Shown here piece after piece: positions 1 through 12,125 of a stretch of 64,000 nucleotides of DNA. Made by a program: the position numbers and the translations under genes. The stretch is taken from the NCBI GenBank assembly GCA_002007465.1, contig LNAC01000018.1, forward strand, positions 5,642,368-5,706,367. The letters are read 5' to 3'. This DNA is from Ailurus styani. Lineage: Eukaryota > Chordata > Mammalia > Carnivora > Ailuridae. The notes beneath the pieces were generated by a model. The model ran no database searches. It worked only from the letters and a program-made list of their open reading frames with translations, and was not told where the DNA came from. Positions within the stretch are counted from its first letter, which is position 1. Every line of letters begins with the position of its first letter.

Positions 1-360
1 TGAATAAGCCTTATATAGCCTGTGAGAGAATATAAAACCACATGGAGAAGGTGGCTCAGCAGTCCCAACCCAAGTAAGCGAAATCTGGTGCAGTTCACTA
101 GAAGCATTTAGCAAAATCTACCCTAAATTGCTAACCTTCAGGATAAATAAAAAGCTTAAGTTAAGCCATTAAACTGGTGTAGAGCAACAGCTAACTGAGG
201 TAATGAATTTGATTAAGTTTCTAAATTAAAAGGTGTATGTTCACCATTATGGAATTTCTAAAGTAGAGATGATAAATATTAATTGTCAGATTTCCTCATC
301 AGTATATTTGAGAAAATGTCCATAGCCCCTGCAATATTAAGAAAAACAGGGTGAGAAGTG
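1..360. other. No recognised feature
   Basis: AT-rich intronic sequence; no gene or familiar repeat is visible. Confidence 0.5.
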
Positions 361-760
361 CTCTGAAAACTATAAATGCTCAAATACTCATCAACAGTGG
401 AATGGTTAAATGAATTGTGATATATATTCTCTCACAATGGACTACTTTAGAGCAACTAGAGTGAACAAACTATGACTACATGCAAGTAGGTATATGATTC
501 TCACAGGCTCAACAGTATATGACTCCCCATTTGTATAAAAATTAAAAACAAACAAAACACTCACATATGGTATTAGAAGTCAGCATAGTGGTTAGCCTTA
601 GGGGGCTTATGACTAGAAGGCAGCACAGCGAAGCTTCCGGAGTCTAGTAATGTTCTGTTCTTGATCTGGGTTCTGGTTACATGCTAGTGTTCAGACTGTG
701 AAAATTCACTGAGCAGTAAGCTTCTGACTAGTGCACTTTTTGTATGTATAATAAACCCTT
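361..760 (+). mobile_element. Old L1 3' end fragment (L1ME/HAL1-like)
   Basis: Resembles the 3' end of old L1s: CATCAACAGTGGAATGG, then GTGGTTAGCCTTAGG, ending in AATAAACC. It is decayed and non-coding. A CAN-SINE follows directly. Confidence 0.6.
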
Positions 761-766
761 TTATAA

Positions 767-865
767 GGGGTGCCTGGCTGGCTTAGTCAGAAGAGCATGG
801 AACTCTTGACCTCAAGGCCAGGAATTTGAGCCCCACATGGGGTATAGAGATTATTAAAAAAAAGA
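767..865 (+). mobile_element. Short CAN-SINE
   Basis: tRNA-derived head only (GGGGTGCCTGGCTGGCTTAG), lacking the CT-rich middle, ending in an A-run. Confidence 0.8.
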
Positions 866-965
866 AACTTCTAAATAAAAAGTATATATTACTCGATATA
901 ATTGATAGTTATTACCTTAATTTACTTATATTGTTTTACTTCCAAAATGTTATTAAAAAACTTCA

Positions 966-1131
966 GGGCGCCTGGGTGGCTCAGTGGGTTAAAGCCTCTG
1001 CCTTCGGCTCAGGTCATGATCTCAGGGTCCTGGGATCGAGGCCTCCTCCTCTCTCTGCCTGCCTCTCTGCCTACTTGTGATTTATCTCCCTCTGTGTCAA
1101 ATAAATAAATAAAATCTTTAAAAAAAAAAAC
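966..1131 (+). mobile_element. CAN-SINE, mustelid-type subfamily
   Basis: Full head with GTGGGTTAAAGCC, CT-rich tract, AATAAA tail and A-run. Flanked by the direct repeat AAACTTCA. Confidence 0.93.
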
Positions 1132-1194
1132 AAACTTCAAACATATGACAAAAATAGGGTTATATTGCTGTACTTTGATAAGCATCTCTACTGA

Positions 1195-1382
1195 CTTTTT
1201 AAAAAAGATTTTATTTATTTAAGATAGTGACAGAGAGGACAAGTTGGGGTGGGGGGGTCGGGGAGTGGTGGGCAGAGGGAAAGGGAGAAGGGAACCTGAA
1301 GCAGGGCTAGAGCCCAGGACCCTGATATTATGACCTGAGCTGAAGGCAGACACTTATAATTGTCTGGGCCACCCAGGTGCCC
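1195..1382 (-). mobile_element. CAN-SINE
   Basis: Reverse-oriented copy from a T-rich tail to CACCCAGGTGCCCC. TSD CTCTACTGA on both sides. Confidence 0.92.
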
Positions 1383-1594
1383 CTCTACTGATATTTAAGC
1401 TCAAGATTTCTTAGTCAAAATATAAAGCTATTTTGTTTTTCACCCCTAACCTACTCCCTTCCTAGAATAAACATAACCATCTATCAAACCTAAACAATTC
1501 TGAGAGAAAAATCAGGAAAACAAACAAAAAAAAAGCATAGTTTAAGGACATTTGCATATGACACCTCCTGTGGTCCTCATTGGAAGCAGTCTTA

Positions 1595-1780
1595 ATTTTT
1601 TTTAATTTTTTTAAGATTTTATTTATTTATTTGACACAGAGAGAGAAAGCGAGAGAGGGAATACAAGCAGGGGGGCAGGGAGAGGGAGAAGCAGGCTTCC
1701 CGCTGAGCAGGGAACCCAGGACCCTGGGATCATGACCTGAGCCGAAGGCAGCCGCTTAACAAGAGCCACCCAGGTGCCCT
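1595..1780 (-). mobile_element. CAN-SINE
   Basis: Reverse-oriented copy, T-rich tail to CCACCCAGGTGCCC. Imperfect TSD around GGAAGCAGTCTT / GGCAACAGTCTT. Confidence 0.92.
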
Positions 1781-1979
1781 CTCACTGGCAACAGTCTTTT
1801 GCCCTACTTGCTATTTCCCTGAAGCCATTAACTGATACATGCAGGTTGGGGATTGGGTTTGGGGCACATAATCAAAAGTAGTTCTTTCATTAAAGTTGAA
1901 CAATCTAAAATGCAAAGCATCCACCTGGAGTTTGGAGTCAGATGTTAAGAAAAACTGAGGAGAGAGGACAGTGAAATTG

Positions 1980-2183
1980 GTTTTTTTTTCAAAGATTTAT
2001 TTGAGAGAGCGAGTGAGCCAGCCAGTGTGTGAATGGGGGGGGGGCAGAGGGAGAGAATCTTCAAGAAGACCCCCCACTGAGTGGAGGGCTTGATGTGGGG
2101 CTTGATCCCATGACCCATGAGATCATGACCTGAACCAAAACCAAGAGTCAGACGTTCAATTGACGGAGCTACCCAGGCGGCCC
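1980..2183 (-). mobile_element. Older CAN-SINE
   Basis: Reverse-oriented, diverged copy ending ACCCAGGCGGCCC. Confidence 0.88.
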
Positions 2184-2334
2184 TGAGGTCAATGATCTTA
2201 AAAACTGAGTATAACAGACATCTTTCCAAAAGAAGGGATTTGGGGGACTCTCCCTTAAGAAAACCCCAATGCCCAAATTAAAAATAAACAATTACACTTG
2301 CATTATTTTCTTTACATATATTCACTTATTATTC

Positions 2335-2388
<54 letters not shown>
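2335..2388. repeat. (TA)n microsatellite
   Basis: About 54 bp of near-perfect AT dinucleotides with one GT interruption. Confidence 0.97.
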
Positions 2389-2391
<3 letters not shown>

Positions 2392-2579
2392 CATGTACTC
2401 TGAATTTCCTTATTACTGTTCTGAATGTTATCATTCCCTGAGTTTTTCTTTTTTTAATTACTCAAACACTCATGCACTTTTGGGTGAAAAAATGTGAGAC
2501 AGTACTGAAAAGACTGGTTTAAACCATCAATGTAGATGCAAACACCTATACGGCATCTAATGATGTAGTCTACAGCAAC

Positions 2580-2777
2580 ATTTTTTTTTAAAAGATTTTA
2601 TTCATTTATTTGACACAGAAAAAGAGATCACAGGTAGGCAGAGAGGCAGGCAGAGAGAGAGCAGGGAGCAGGCTCCCTGCTGCGCAGAGCCGGATGCGGG
2701 GCTCGATCCCAGGACCCTGAGATCATGACCTGAGCCAAAGGCAGAGGCTTTAATCCACTGAGTCACCCAGGTGCCCC
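2580..2777 (-). mobile_element. CAN-SINE
   Basis: Reverse-oriented copy with AAAGGCAGAGGCTTTAA near the head. TSD CTACAGCA. Confidence 0.93.
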
Positions 2778-3183
2778 TACAGCATCATGTTTTTATACTG
2801 TTATTCTAGGGAAAAAAGTGAGCCAATAATGTCACACTCGTGAAGTTTATATAGGTCCCAATATTTCTCTTTTCTCTTTTCAATTTTAGATTGGATGAGA
2901 ACAGAAAACAATCTCCATCTGTTAAGCCCAGAACTGACACAAGCCTTTAGAAATGAAAAAATACACCACATTCTTAGGTGGTAAGCCAATATCATATTAT
3001 GACAATTAAGTAGTTTATTACATTATTATAAAGATCATTTCTTCCTCAAAACTATAAAGTCAACGTAATTCCAATCAGTAGCTGAACTGGATTTGGGGAA
3101 GAATATAAGAAAATATTTTTAAAGCTAGTCTAGAAAGAAGGACTATGAGGACAACTTTGCCCTGTTATAATAGCCTAACTCTT
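2778..3183. other. No recognised feature
   Basis: AT-rich intronic sequence with no gene or clear repeat. Confidence 0.4.
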
Positions 3184-3415
3184 ACATGGCACTTACTATC
3201 TTACATAGCATTTAAAGAGCTTTACATGTATTAACTCATTAATCCTCACAATAACCCTAAACTTATATAATATTATAATCCTCATTTTGCAGATGATACT
3301 GAAGTCTAGAGAATTTAAATAACTCACACTAAGTCATTTATCTAGCTGGTAAATGGTAGAGCTAGCATTCGACTATGCAACTAGAGTCAGACTCTTAACT
3401 ATGATGTTATGCCTC
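3184..3415 (-). mobile_element. MIR
   Basis: Reverse of the MIR core: TTTACATGTATTAACTCATT, AATCCTCACAATAACCC and the AGACTCTTAACTATG end. An ancient mammalian SINE. Confidence 0.82.
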
Positions 3416-3522
3416 CTCCTAGACACTATAACGTCTCACACACCCACAACAGATCATTAGAAAGTATGATATGATGATGCAATAGATGACTGGACAGACA
3501 AGATGGCCCAGAAACAGACCCA

Positions 3523-3523
3523 A

Positions 3524-3554
<31 letters not shown>

Positions 3555-3560
3555 ATATAT
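3523..3560. repeat. (TA)n microsatellite
   Basis: TA dinucleotide run with one break, inside the L1 remnant. Confidence 0.95.
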
Positions 3561-3666
3561 AACAATTTAGATTATGATAAAGGTGGCATCTCAAATCAAT
3601 GACAAACTATGAATAACATTCAATAATTCAGTAAATGATGAGAGGACAACTGACTCTCCAATAGGG

Positions 3667-3713
3667 ATATATATATGTATATGTATATGTATATGCCTGT
3701 GTATATATATATA
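3667..3713. repeat. (TATATG)n / TA-rich simple repeat
   Basis: Repeats of TATATG/TGTATA units over about 45 bp. Confidence 0.85.
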
Positions 3714-3774
3714 CATTTTAGACTTTGATAGCACACCAAAATAAGTATCAGATAGTTTAAAAAACTTGATTTAA

Positions 3775-3983
3775 GGGGCGCCTGGGTGATTCAGTTGGTT
3801 AAGTGTCCAACTTGATTTCAGCTCAGGTCATGATCTCAGGGTTGTGAGACTGAACCCTGTGTTGGGCCTGTACTGGGTGTAGAGCCTGCTTGAGACTCTC
3901 TTTCTCTGTATCTGGCCCTTCTCCTGCTCCCTCTCTCTTTCAAATAAATAAATCTTTAAAAACAAAAAATAAAAAATAAAAAA
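3775..3983 (+). mobile_element. CAN-SINE, older subfamily
   Basis: GGGGCGCCTGGGTGATTCAG head, CT-rich body, AAATAAATAAATC tail. Confidence 0.92.
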
Positions 3984-4170
3984 CTAAATTTAGAATCAAA
4001 ATATTTAAAAAAAAATAGAAGTTAATATTTTCATAATCTTAGAGTGATGAAGTTCTTTTTAAATTAGAAATGAAATTCAGGAGTCATAAAAAGGAAGATC
4101 AACAGATTTCATTAAATACAAACTTTTATAAAACCAAAACACATAAGTAAACTTAAATGACAAATGTCTA

Positions 4171-4369
4171 GGGGCGCTTGGGTGGCTCAGTCATTAAGCG
4201 TCTGCCTTACAGCTCAGGTCATGATGATTCCCGGGTCCTCGGATCCAGTCCCATATCCGGCTCCCTCCTCAGCGAGGAGCCTGCTTCTCCCTCTCCAGCT
4301 CCCCTGTGCTTGTGTTCCCTCTCTCGCTATCTCTATCAAAAATAAATAAAATCTTAAAAAAAAAAAAAA
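4171..4369 (+). mobile_element. CAN-SINE
   Basis: GGGGCGCTTGGGTGGCTCAG head, CT-rich body and a 14-A tail. Confidence 0.93.
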
Positions 4370-5140
4370 GATCTATTCTCTCCATAGGGCAATTACTACC
4401 AAAATTCTAGCAAAGTTTTTTATAGATAAACTAATTCTAAAATTTATATATAAAGGCATTAGCCTAAGAATAACTAAAACAATCTTGAAAAAGTAAAATA
4501 AAGTGAGAGGAATCACAGTACCCTATATTAAAGCTTATTAAATAGCCACAGTAATCTAGGCAATGCAGTACTGCCAGAGGGAGACACATAGACCAATGGA
4601 AAGAGCAGAGAACCCAGAAATAGACAGGTGCAAGTTTGCTCAAATGATTTCTTATAAAGTTGCAAAAGCAATTCAATGGAGGAAAGTTAGCCCTTTCAAC
4701 AAATGGTACTGGAACAACTGGATATCTCTATAGGTTCACATATACAAAGTGAACCTCAACCTGAACCTCATACCTTCTATAAAAATTAACTCAAAATGGA
4801 TCACAAACTTAAGTGTAAAACAAAGTTACAAAAGTTTCAGAAGAAACTGGAGAAAATCTTCAGGATCTAGGATAGACAAAGAGTTCTTAGGACTTGATAC
4901 CAAAAACGCGATCTATAAAAAGGAAAAACTGGTAACTAAAAGTATTTGCGCTGTGAAAGCTCATGTAAAGAGGATAAAAAGATAAGCTAAAGACTGGAAG
5001 AAAATATTTGCAACTATACATCTCACAAAGGACTGGATCTAGAATATATAAAAATCCCTAGAAAAGAGGGTGAGGGAAAATTAGAAAATGGGCAAAAGGC
5101 ATTCAGAGACATTACACTAGAGAAGATATACTATACAGGT

Positions 5141-5726
5141 GGGGCACCTGGGTGGCTTAGGTAAGAATCTCCCCTTCAGCTCAGGTCATGATCCCAGGGC
5201 CCTGAGATGGAGCCCTGCTGCTGGGCTCTGCTCAGTAGGAAGTCGCTTCTCCCTTTTCCTCTACTCCTCTCCCCTGCTCCTGTTCTCTCTCTCAAATAAA
5301 TTAATTAAAAAAATCTTTTTTTAAGATTTTATTTATTTATTTCACAGAGGGAGAGAGATCACAAGGAGGCAGAGAGGCAGGCAGAGGGGGGGGGGGAAGC
5401 AGGCTCCCCACTGAGCAGGGAGCCCGATGCGGGCCTCGATCCCAGGACCCGAGATAATGACCTGAGCCGAAAGCAGAGGCTTTAACCCACTGAGCCACCC
5501 AGGCGCCCAAAAAAAAAATTTTTTTTTTAAGCAGGGGTGCCTGGGTGGCTCAGTCGGTTGGGCAGCTGCCTTGGGCTCAGGTCATGATCCCCTGTGTCTT
5601 GGAATCGAGTCCCACATCAGGTTCTTTGCTCAGCAGGGAGCCTGCTTCTCCCTCTCCCTCTGCCTCAGCCTGCTGCTCCCCCCACTTGTGCTCTAATAAA
5701 TAAATAAAATATTTTTAAAAAAATAA
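5141..5726. mobile_element. Stack of three CAN-SINEs (+, -, +)
   Basis: A plus copy (5141-5314), a reverse copy inserted in its A-rich tail (5315-5508), and another plus copy (5534-5726). CTATACAG flanks the whole stack, so the outer parts behave as one insertion site in the L1. Confidence 0.88.
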
Positions 5727-6760
5727 AGAGGCTATACAGACAACAAGTACATGAAAAGATCTTAACACTGTTAGTCATTAGGGAAATACAAATTAAAACC
5801 ACAACGAGATATCACTACGCTCCTGTCAGAATGGCAAATTTAAAAAATAACAGTCATACCAAATACTGATAAGAATGCAAAGAAAATGGACCTCTCACTC
5901 ACTGTTGGTAGGAATGTAAAATGGTACAGCCACTGCGGAAAATAACTTGAAGTTTCTTAAAACACTAAACAAACAATTACCATATGACCCAGCAATTGCA
6001 CTCTTGAGCATTTATCCCAGAGAAATGAAAATTTATGTTCGCACAAAACCTGTATATAAGTGTTCACATTTTTTCATAATGCCAAAAACTGGAAACAGCC
6101 CAAACATACTTCAACAGGTGACTGGTTTAACAAACTCTGATATATATACACACATATACCACAGAAGCTCAGCAATAAAAAGGAATGAACTACTGAAAAA
6201 TGCAACAACCTTGATTAATCTCCAGAGAATTATGCTGATTGAAAAAATCCAACTCAAAAAAAAAAAGAAAGAAAGAAAGAAAGAAAGAAAGAAAATAAAA
6301 CCCTATCCCAATAGGTTACATGCTGATGATTCCATTTATGTAACACTTTTGACAGGACAAAATTTTAGAAATGGAGAACAGATTAGTAGTTGCCTGGGAT
6401 TCTCCAGGTGGGAGGTGTGTATAGAGAGGAAGGTGGCTAGGCTATAAAAGGACAAAAGTGCTGTAACTGTTCAGAATCTTGACAGTGGTAGTAAAAAGAC
6501 AAACCTACACGTGTGATAAGACTGTATAGAACCAAACACACACACACACACAAGTAAGTATGGTCAAATCTGAGTAGGATTGGTGGATTGTTATCAATTT
6601 CAATATCCTAGTTTTGACAGTATACCATAGTTTTGCAAAATGTTACTACTGGGGGAAAAAGGGTAAAGTGTTCAAGGGATCTCTGTACTATAACCTACCA
6701 CTGCATGTGACTCTACAATTATCTCAATAAAAATATCAATTAAAAACAAACAAAAGACAA
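5727..6760 (+). mobile_element. Old L1 ORF2 3' part and 3' UTR
   Basis: Typical L1 motifs: GGGAAATACAAATTAAAACC, AATGGTACAGCCACT, ACCATATGACCCAGCAATTG, then a 3' UTR ending CTCAATAAAAATATC. A 166-codon open stretch at 5947-6447 is residual reverse-transcriptase tail sequence, not a gene. Confidence 0.85.
6250..6296 (+). repeat. (GAAA)n microsatellite
   Basis: A-run followed by about seven GAAA units inside the L1 remnant. Confidence 0.95.
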
Positions 6761-6851
6761 ATGACAGATAAGAAAATAGCTGCAATAAATATAGTAGACA
6801 AAACCACACTAAAACCACAATAAAGGATTTTCCAAAAGACTTAAAAACCCT

Positions 6852-7015
6852 GGGCACCTGGGTGGCTCAGGTGGTTAAGCATCTGCCTTTGGCTCGGGTC
6901 GTGTTCCTGGGGTCCTGGGGTTGAGTTCCGCATCCGGTTCCCTGCTCAATGCGGAGCGTGCTTCTCCCTCTGCCTCTCACTAATCAATAAATAAAATCTT
7001 TAAAAAGAAAAAAAA
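6852..7015 (+). mobile_element. CAN-SINE
   Basis: GGGCACCTGGGTGGCTCAGG head, shortened CT tract, A-rich tail. Confidence 0.92.
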
Positions 7016-7454
7016 TCCACAAAGAAGAAAAGGAGACAAAGGCAGTATTTTGGAATCTAGAAAGCAAATGAAAGAGTGGCAACTAAGCATACACAAGAAA
7101 CTTGAATGCTAAACCTGCAGTAGGGAACTTCCAACTATATCAATCAATATCCCCTCACCCCCACACCAAGAGCTCAGAACTGTTAGCAGTAGGTAATTCA
7201 GGCTGAGGTGGGGGTGCAGGACTGGTGATTAAGAGTAGGACTGACTGAAAACTGTTTAAGCAAGTTATAAACTTAATCCGTTTTCTGACTCAGATACTCC
7301 TGCCCAACCCCAACTCAGGAGACTAGAGGTTTATTCTCTAGAGAGGGTCAAATAGAAGATCTCAGGACTAGGGTGCTTGTTCTAGGCATAGGGGAGGATA
7401 TGAGGATCATACCTAAAATAAGGGGATTAAATGGGAATTTAAACATAGTAAATA
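7016..7454. other. No recognised feature
   Basis: Intronic sequence without a gene or clear repeat. Confidence 0.45.
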
Positions 7455-7641
7455 GGCGCGTGTGGGTGGCTCAGCCCATTAAGTGTCTGCCTTCCTTTCA
7501 TGCCATTATCCCAGAGTCCTGGGATCTGTGTTGTCAGGCTCCTTGCTCAGCGGGGAGCCTGCTTCTCCCTCTCCCTCTTGCTGTTCCTGTTATGTATGGT
7601 CCCTCTGTCAAATAAGTAAATAAAATCTTTAAAAAATAAAT
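7455..7641 (+). mobile_element. CAN-SINE
   Basis: Diverged head GGCGCGTGTGGGTGGCTCAG. TSD AAACATAGTAAAT / AAACATAGTGAAT. Confidence 0.9.
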
Positions 7642-7894
7642 AAACATAGTGAATGTGGAAGGTTGAGCCTCCAGCTCTTTTTTCACTGGGCAAAAAGAAA
7701 GCTAGCAGTTAGTCCTTACCTTGAGGAAGACTAGAATAGGCTTTTCTAAGGAATGGTAAACCCATGAGGAAAGACCTAAAGATATGGACATGTAGGGTTT
7801 GCCAATTTAACAGGCATCTCACTGTGAAGTTCTCCATAAATATACCCTGCTAATGGCATTCAGAGCTTCCGATCAATCTTTCAGTGTCCCATCT

Positions 7895-8104
7895 GTTTTC
7901 TTTTATTTTTTAAAGATTTTATTTATTTAGTTCTTTGAGAGGGAGAGAGAAAAAGCATGAGTAGCGGAAGGAGCAGAGGGAGAAGGACAAGCAGACCCCA
8001 GGATGAGCGCAGAGCCTGACGTAGGGCTTGATCGCAAGACCCTGAGATCATGACCTGAGCGGAGTCGAGTCCGATGCTCAACCGATTGAGCCACACAGGG
8101 CCCC
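7895..8104 (-). mobile_element. CAN-SINE
   Basis: Reverse copy ending GAGCCACACAGGGCCCC. Flanked by TCAGTGTCCC / TCAGTGCCCC. Confidence 0.9.
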
Positions 8105-8284
8105 TCAGTGCCCCAACTTAAAGATGTTTAAACCATGAGCAGACAACCAATAACTACTAGATATTGAGAAAGCCTCTAATATAAAAGATAAAGATCAAAA
8201 CGAGCATTTTATAAATGAGTCAACTGAGGCTCATTATCAGCTAAAAATGAAATTAGTATTCACCACACAATGGACAACCCATCT

Positions 8285-8895
8285 ATATGATTAACAGATA
8301 TTTAATAGGCCAGGTAGTATTAAAGGCACTTGGAAAACAAGAGTAAAAAAACTAAACGAAACAAAAAAAATCTCTTCCCTAGTAGAGCTTACATTCTAGC
8401 AGAGTCAGATAATAAACAATAAATGTAATAATTAAGTACACACTTAATAAATTAGTAGACTACTGCTTTGAGAAAAAATAGTGGAACTGGGTATGGGGGC
8501 AGTGAAGAGGCAATTGCAAATTTAAAATAGGGTGACACAGTTATAAAAACTTGAAGGAAAGGAGGGAGTTGACAATACTGCTTATGAAAAGAGAATTCTA
8601 GAAGCTAGAATTTTCAGTGTAGGAGCCCTAGTAAGAGGAGCATGCCCAAGATATTCAAGGAATAGCAGAGTCCAGTATGGCTGGAGAAGAGAGAGAGAGG
8701 AGATAAGGGCACAGAGCTACGGCAGGGAGAAGCACAGATCACATATTCAGGGCCTTAGAGACCACTGGCTTTTTCTCTGAAGGAAATTAAGGGCTGATGG
8801 AGGGTTCTGAGGAAAGATGTGATACTGACCAGACAAGTTTTAAAAAAGTAACTATGGCTGGTGTGTTATGACTGCATGAATGCAGGAAACACCAG
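8285..8895 (-). mobile_element. L2 3' region
   Basis: Reverse of the L2 3' end: GAGCTTACATTCTAG, GATAATAAACAATAAATG, then AGTATGGCTGGAG, CAGGGCCTTAGAG and GTGTGTTATGACTG. About 600 bp, an ancient LINE remnant. Confidence 0.75.
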
Positions 8896-8904
8896 TTAGA
8901 AGAG

Positions 8905-9040
8905 ACAGGATAGAGTCTCAAACTTTTAGAACCAACAAGGACCTTGGGAAATAATTTTTCCAAGTCCTTCATTTTAGAGATAAGAAAACTGAGGCCCAGG
9001 AAGCTAAGTGAGTTTTCCAAAGTTCCATGTTCAAGTCTGG
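8905..9040. mobile_element. Ancient MIR/L3-type remnant
   Basis: CATTTTAGAGATAAGAAAAC followed by TGAGGCCCAGG is a common motif of old mammalian repeats. The family is not settled by eye. Confidence 0.45.
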
Positions 9041-9784
9041 AATAATCCACTTTGCGTTTGTGTAGCCTTTTCATCGCTTTCAGGTTTATCTTCTCATTTA
9101 TGCTCAACATTCCTTTGGGCAGTTCAGAGGGTAAATGATAGCTGATATTCATTTATCAGGCAGCTGTTCAAAATTAGGGTCCAAATTTAGAATATTCTCT
9201 CTCAGTACTCCATATAAAGCTATTAGCTGTCTTTATAGGGACTCTGCAGTTGTGCCTCTAATATCGCAAAGTATTAAATAACCCAACTAATTTACACCTT
9301 CAAGTAACAGAAATGACTCACTCTTACATGATCTAATCCCATGGTTCTACAGCACAGCCAAGAGTACCAAATGTTGCCGTGGTGTATTAGGTAGCATGAT
9401 GTCCATTACAAATTAGTAAAAAGAATAAGTAATTTTGAGGCAAGCAGGAAAGAGTGATTTTACTCCCCATGATACTGTATGTCCAGGTCTCCCCTTTCTT
9501 TCTCACCCAGTCTCATTCTGCAAGGTCTTTCTCAGATTAGAGAACAGCTGATAAACAACTAATTCCCATAGGATAGTTCTTGATAATAGTACAAGGTATT
9601 AACTCTACTGGGGAATGTGTAACTTTAATAGGAAACCCAAAACCTTCAAATCCCCAAGGAACTGCAGTCAAGTTAGTAGGCAATACAATATTATTGTGAG
9701 GAAGACCTCTTAGCATTGTATCAAATCACACTAAATAAATGCAAACTCAACAACTGTTTACTGATGAACATGGTTCTTCCATTA
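9041..9784. other. No recognised feature
   Basis: Unique-looking intronic sequence with no gene seen. Confidence 0.45.
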
Positions 9785-9798
9785 AGATGCTCAGCCTA

Positions 9799-10001
9799 GG
9801 GCGCCTGGGTGGCTCAGTGGGTTAAAGCCTCTGCTTTCGGCTCAGGTCATGATCTCAGGGTCCTGGGATCGAGGCCCGCATCGGGCTCCCTGCTCGGCGG
9901 GGAGCCTGCTTCCCCCTCTCTCTCTCTGCCTGCCTCTCTGCCTCCTTGTGATCTCTCTCCCTCTGTGAAATAAATAAAATCTTAAAAAAAAAAAAAAAAA
10001 A
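9799..10001 (+). mobile_element. CAN-SINE, young mustelid-type copy
   Basis: Near-consensus copy with a 19-A tail and a perfect 15-bp TSD, AAGATGCTCAGCCTA, on both sides. Confidence 0.97.
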
Positions 10002-10034
10002 GATGCTCAGCCTAGTGAAAAGACAACACAGGAA

Positions 10035-10365
10035 ATACTAGCTTTAGTTGACTGAATGTCTGCTATACATTAGGCACTCAGCTAATAATTACTTCTTATA
10101 AGCAATATGTATCTAATATTGTACTCAGCTCAGTGTTTAGCAAACAATAGATGTTCAGTGTATTGTGGCTATGATTACTATAATTATTACCTTCATAAAT
10201 GCATTCAATCTTCACTTCTGCTCTACGAAGTACTTATTAGCTTTACCTTAAGATAAGGAAATTAAGACTCAGAGAGGCTGAGTAATGTGCTCAAGGTCAC
10301 ACAGCTATTAAAAGCTAGGATTCAAGCTCAAGTCTGTATAATTTTACACTGTATGCTATTAATAC
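10035..10365 (-). mobile_element. MIR
   Basis: Reverse MIR: GGAAATTAAGACTCAGAGAG, then CTCAAGGTCACACAGCTATT and ATTCAAGCTCAAGTCTG. Confidence 0.8.
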
Positions 10366-10439
10366 CTATACAATATTTAAAACTGTTACAATAGAAAAAT
10401 ATTTAATTTCACCTGCAAGTTGAAAAGTTGGCTAATAAG

Positions 10440-10770
10440 AATATACTATAAAGAGGCAGTGACATTTAAGCTGGGTCCTGAATGACAATTAATTTACCAA
10501 GTGGGAAAGAAAGGGGGTGAGAATAGAGTTTGGTCCAGATAAAAAATGATGACAGTCTGCACAAAGGAAATGGCAGCAAGTATAAAGAAGAGGGAGGTAA
10601 CAAGACATACGTAGGAAATAGTCTATCAAAACAGTCTTTGTGATAGAGTAGATGTGACCAGTGAGAAAAAGGTATCAAAGATGACACAGAATTTCTAGTC
10701 TGGGTGAATGGAAGGAAATAGTACTACTACTGAAACTGAGAAAGCAGAGAGAAAAGCGGGCTTTAGGGAG
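10440..10770 (-). mobile_element. L2 fragment
   Basis: Reverse of internal L2 3' sequence: GACATTTAAGCTGGGTCCTG, ACAAAGGAAATGGCAGC and GATGACACAGAATTTC. Confidence 0.65.
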
Positions 10771-10774
10771 AGAT

Positions 10775-11470
10775 TATGATTTTCTTTTCCTTTTTTTTTT
10801 TTTTTGGATACTATGAATTTGAAGTATATTTGAAACAACCAAGCAAAGAAATATGTTAGGCAGCAGGAAACCATGGTCGAACTTAGAAAAGAGTCTAGGA
10901 CAGAATACTCGGGAGTCACTGCTATAACTACAGTAGTTTGAAAAAATGAGAATATAAGTGACTGACATATATGCAGTACTTGCACTACATACATAAAAAG
11001 CCATTCTTCACGCTGATTCCATACTGAACTCTGAAAATAAGCAGGGCTTTAACACATGCCCAGTAATCAATGAATACCCAACACCTCCATCTTCACAGAT
11101 AAAAAAAATTGAGGTTGTTGAGATACAGTGTGAAGTTGCGATACAGTGCTATCCTAAGACAAAGACCTCAGCCTTTTTATTTTTCACCCTCGTGTCCTCA
11201 AAAACATATCTAGTAAACTAGATGTTCAATAAATACCTGATGAACAGAAAGCATGAATGACAAAGGCACAGAGAATACAATAGAATGCCCAGTTTAAGTG
11301 GTAGAAAGGACTATAGAATCCAGATGCTCTCAATCTTGTATGCTTTACATTCCACAGGTTTCTCTAACCCCCTCTGACACACATGCACACACACACACCC
11401 CTAACTCAAGGACTTCATCATGAAAAAAAAAATACTCTTAAATCCCAAATGTGTATACATGTTCCCTTCG
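10775..11470. other. No recognised gene; T-run near 10791
   Basis: Intronic sequence with a short T-run. No gene or confident repeat. Confidence 0.4.
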
Positions 11471-12125
11471 AAATTCCTTATTAATAGAGAGCACCTCTGA
11501 AAAACCAACCATTAGCATCACACTTAACAGTGAAAGACTTAATGTTTTCCCTTACCATCAGGAATAAGCCAAGAATGTCTGCTCTTGCTTCTATTCGACA
11601 TTGTACTGGAGGTTACAGCCAGCACAATTAGGCAAAAAAAAAGAAATCCATATTGGAAAGGAAGGAAAAGTATCTCTATTTGCAAATGATATGATCTTAT
11701 AAATAGAAAGATCTATAAATAGAATGCACACACAAAATCTGTTAGAACTAATAAGTTCAGAAAGGATGCAAGACATAAGACTAAGAAATACAAATTAACT
11801 ATATTTCTACAGTTATATGAAACTGAGGAAATTCTATTTACAATATAAATATAAATCCAAATACAATCTAAAAGAAAAAAATACTTAGACTAAATTTAAC
11901 AAAAGAAGTGCAAGACTTGTATTACTGAAAACTGTAAAATATCACTGAAAGAAATTAAAGAAGATCTAAATAAATGGAAAGAGATCCCATGATCATGGTT
12001 GGAAAACTTAAAAATGTTAAGACTGCAATACTCTCCAAATTGTGCCACAGATTCAACACAATCTGTCAAAATCCTCAGTAGCTTTTTTGCAGAAAATGAC
12101 AAGTTGATTCTAAAACTCACATGGA
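11471..12125 (+). mobile_element. L1 ORF2 fragment
   Basis: L1 reverse-transcriptase/3' ORF2 motifs: TGCAAATGATATGATCTTAT, AAAGAAATTAAAGAAGATC and TGATTCTAAAACTCACATGG. Several stops; non-functional. Ends at a SINE insertion. Confidence 0.82.

Larger units (their letters stand above)
3430..5140 (+). mobile_element. Decayed L1 ORF2 fragment, interrupted by SINEs
   Basis: Resembles L1 ORF2 (AGAAACAGACCCAAATA; later ACCAATGGAAAGAGCAGAG; CAAAGTTACAAAAG). It is broken by SINEs at 3775-3983 and 4171-4369 and by TA-rich repeats. It continues after a SINE stack at about 5727. Many stops; non-functional. Confidence 0.65.

Noticed and set aside
767..865. tRNA gene-like heads at many sites
   Set aside because: These are Pol III box-bearing SINE heads followed by A-tails and flanked by duplications, not tRNA genes.
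5947..6447. 166-codon open frame as a gene
   Set aside because: It is the decayed end of an L1 ORF2 running through a GAAA repeat.
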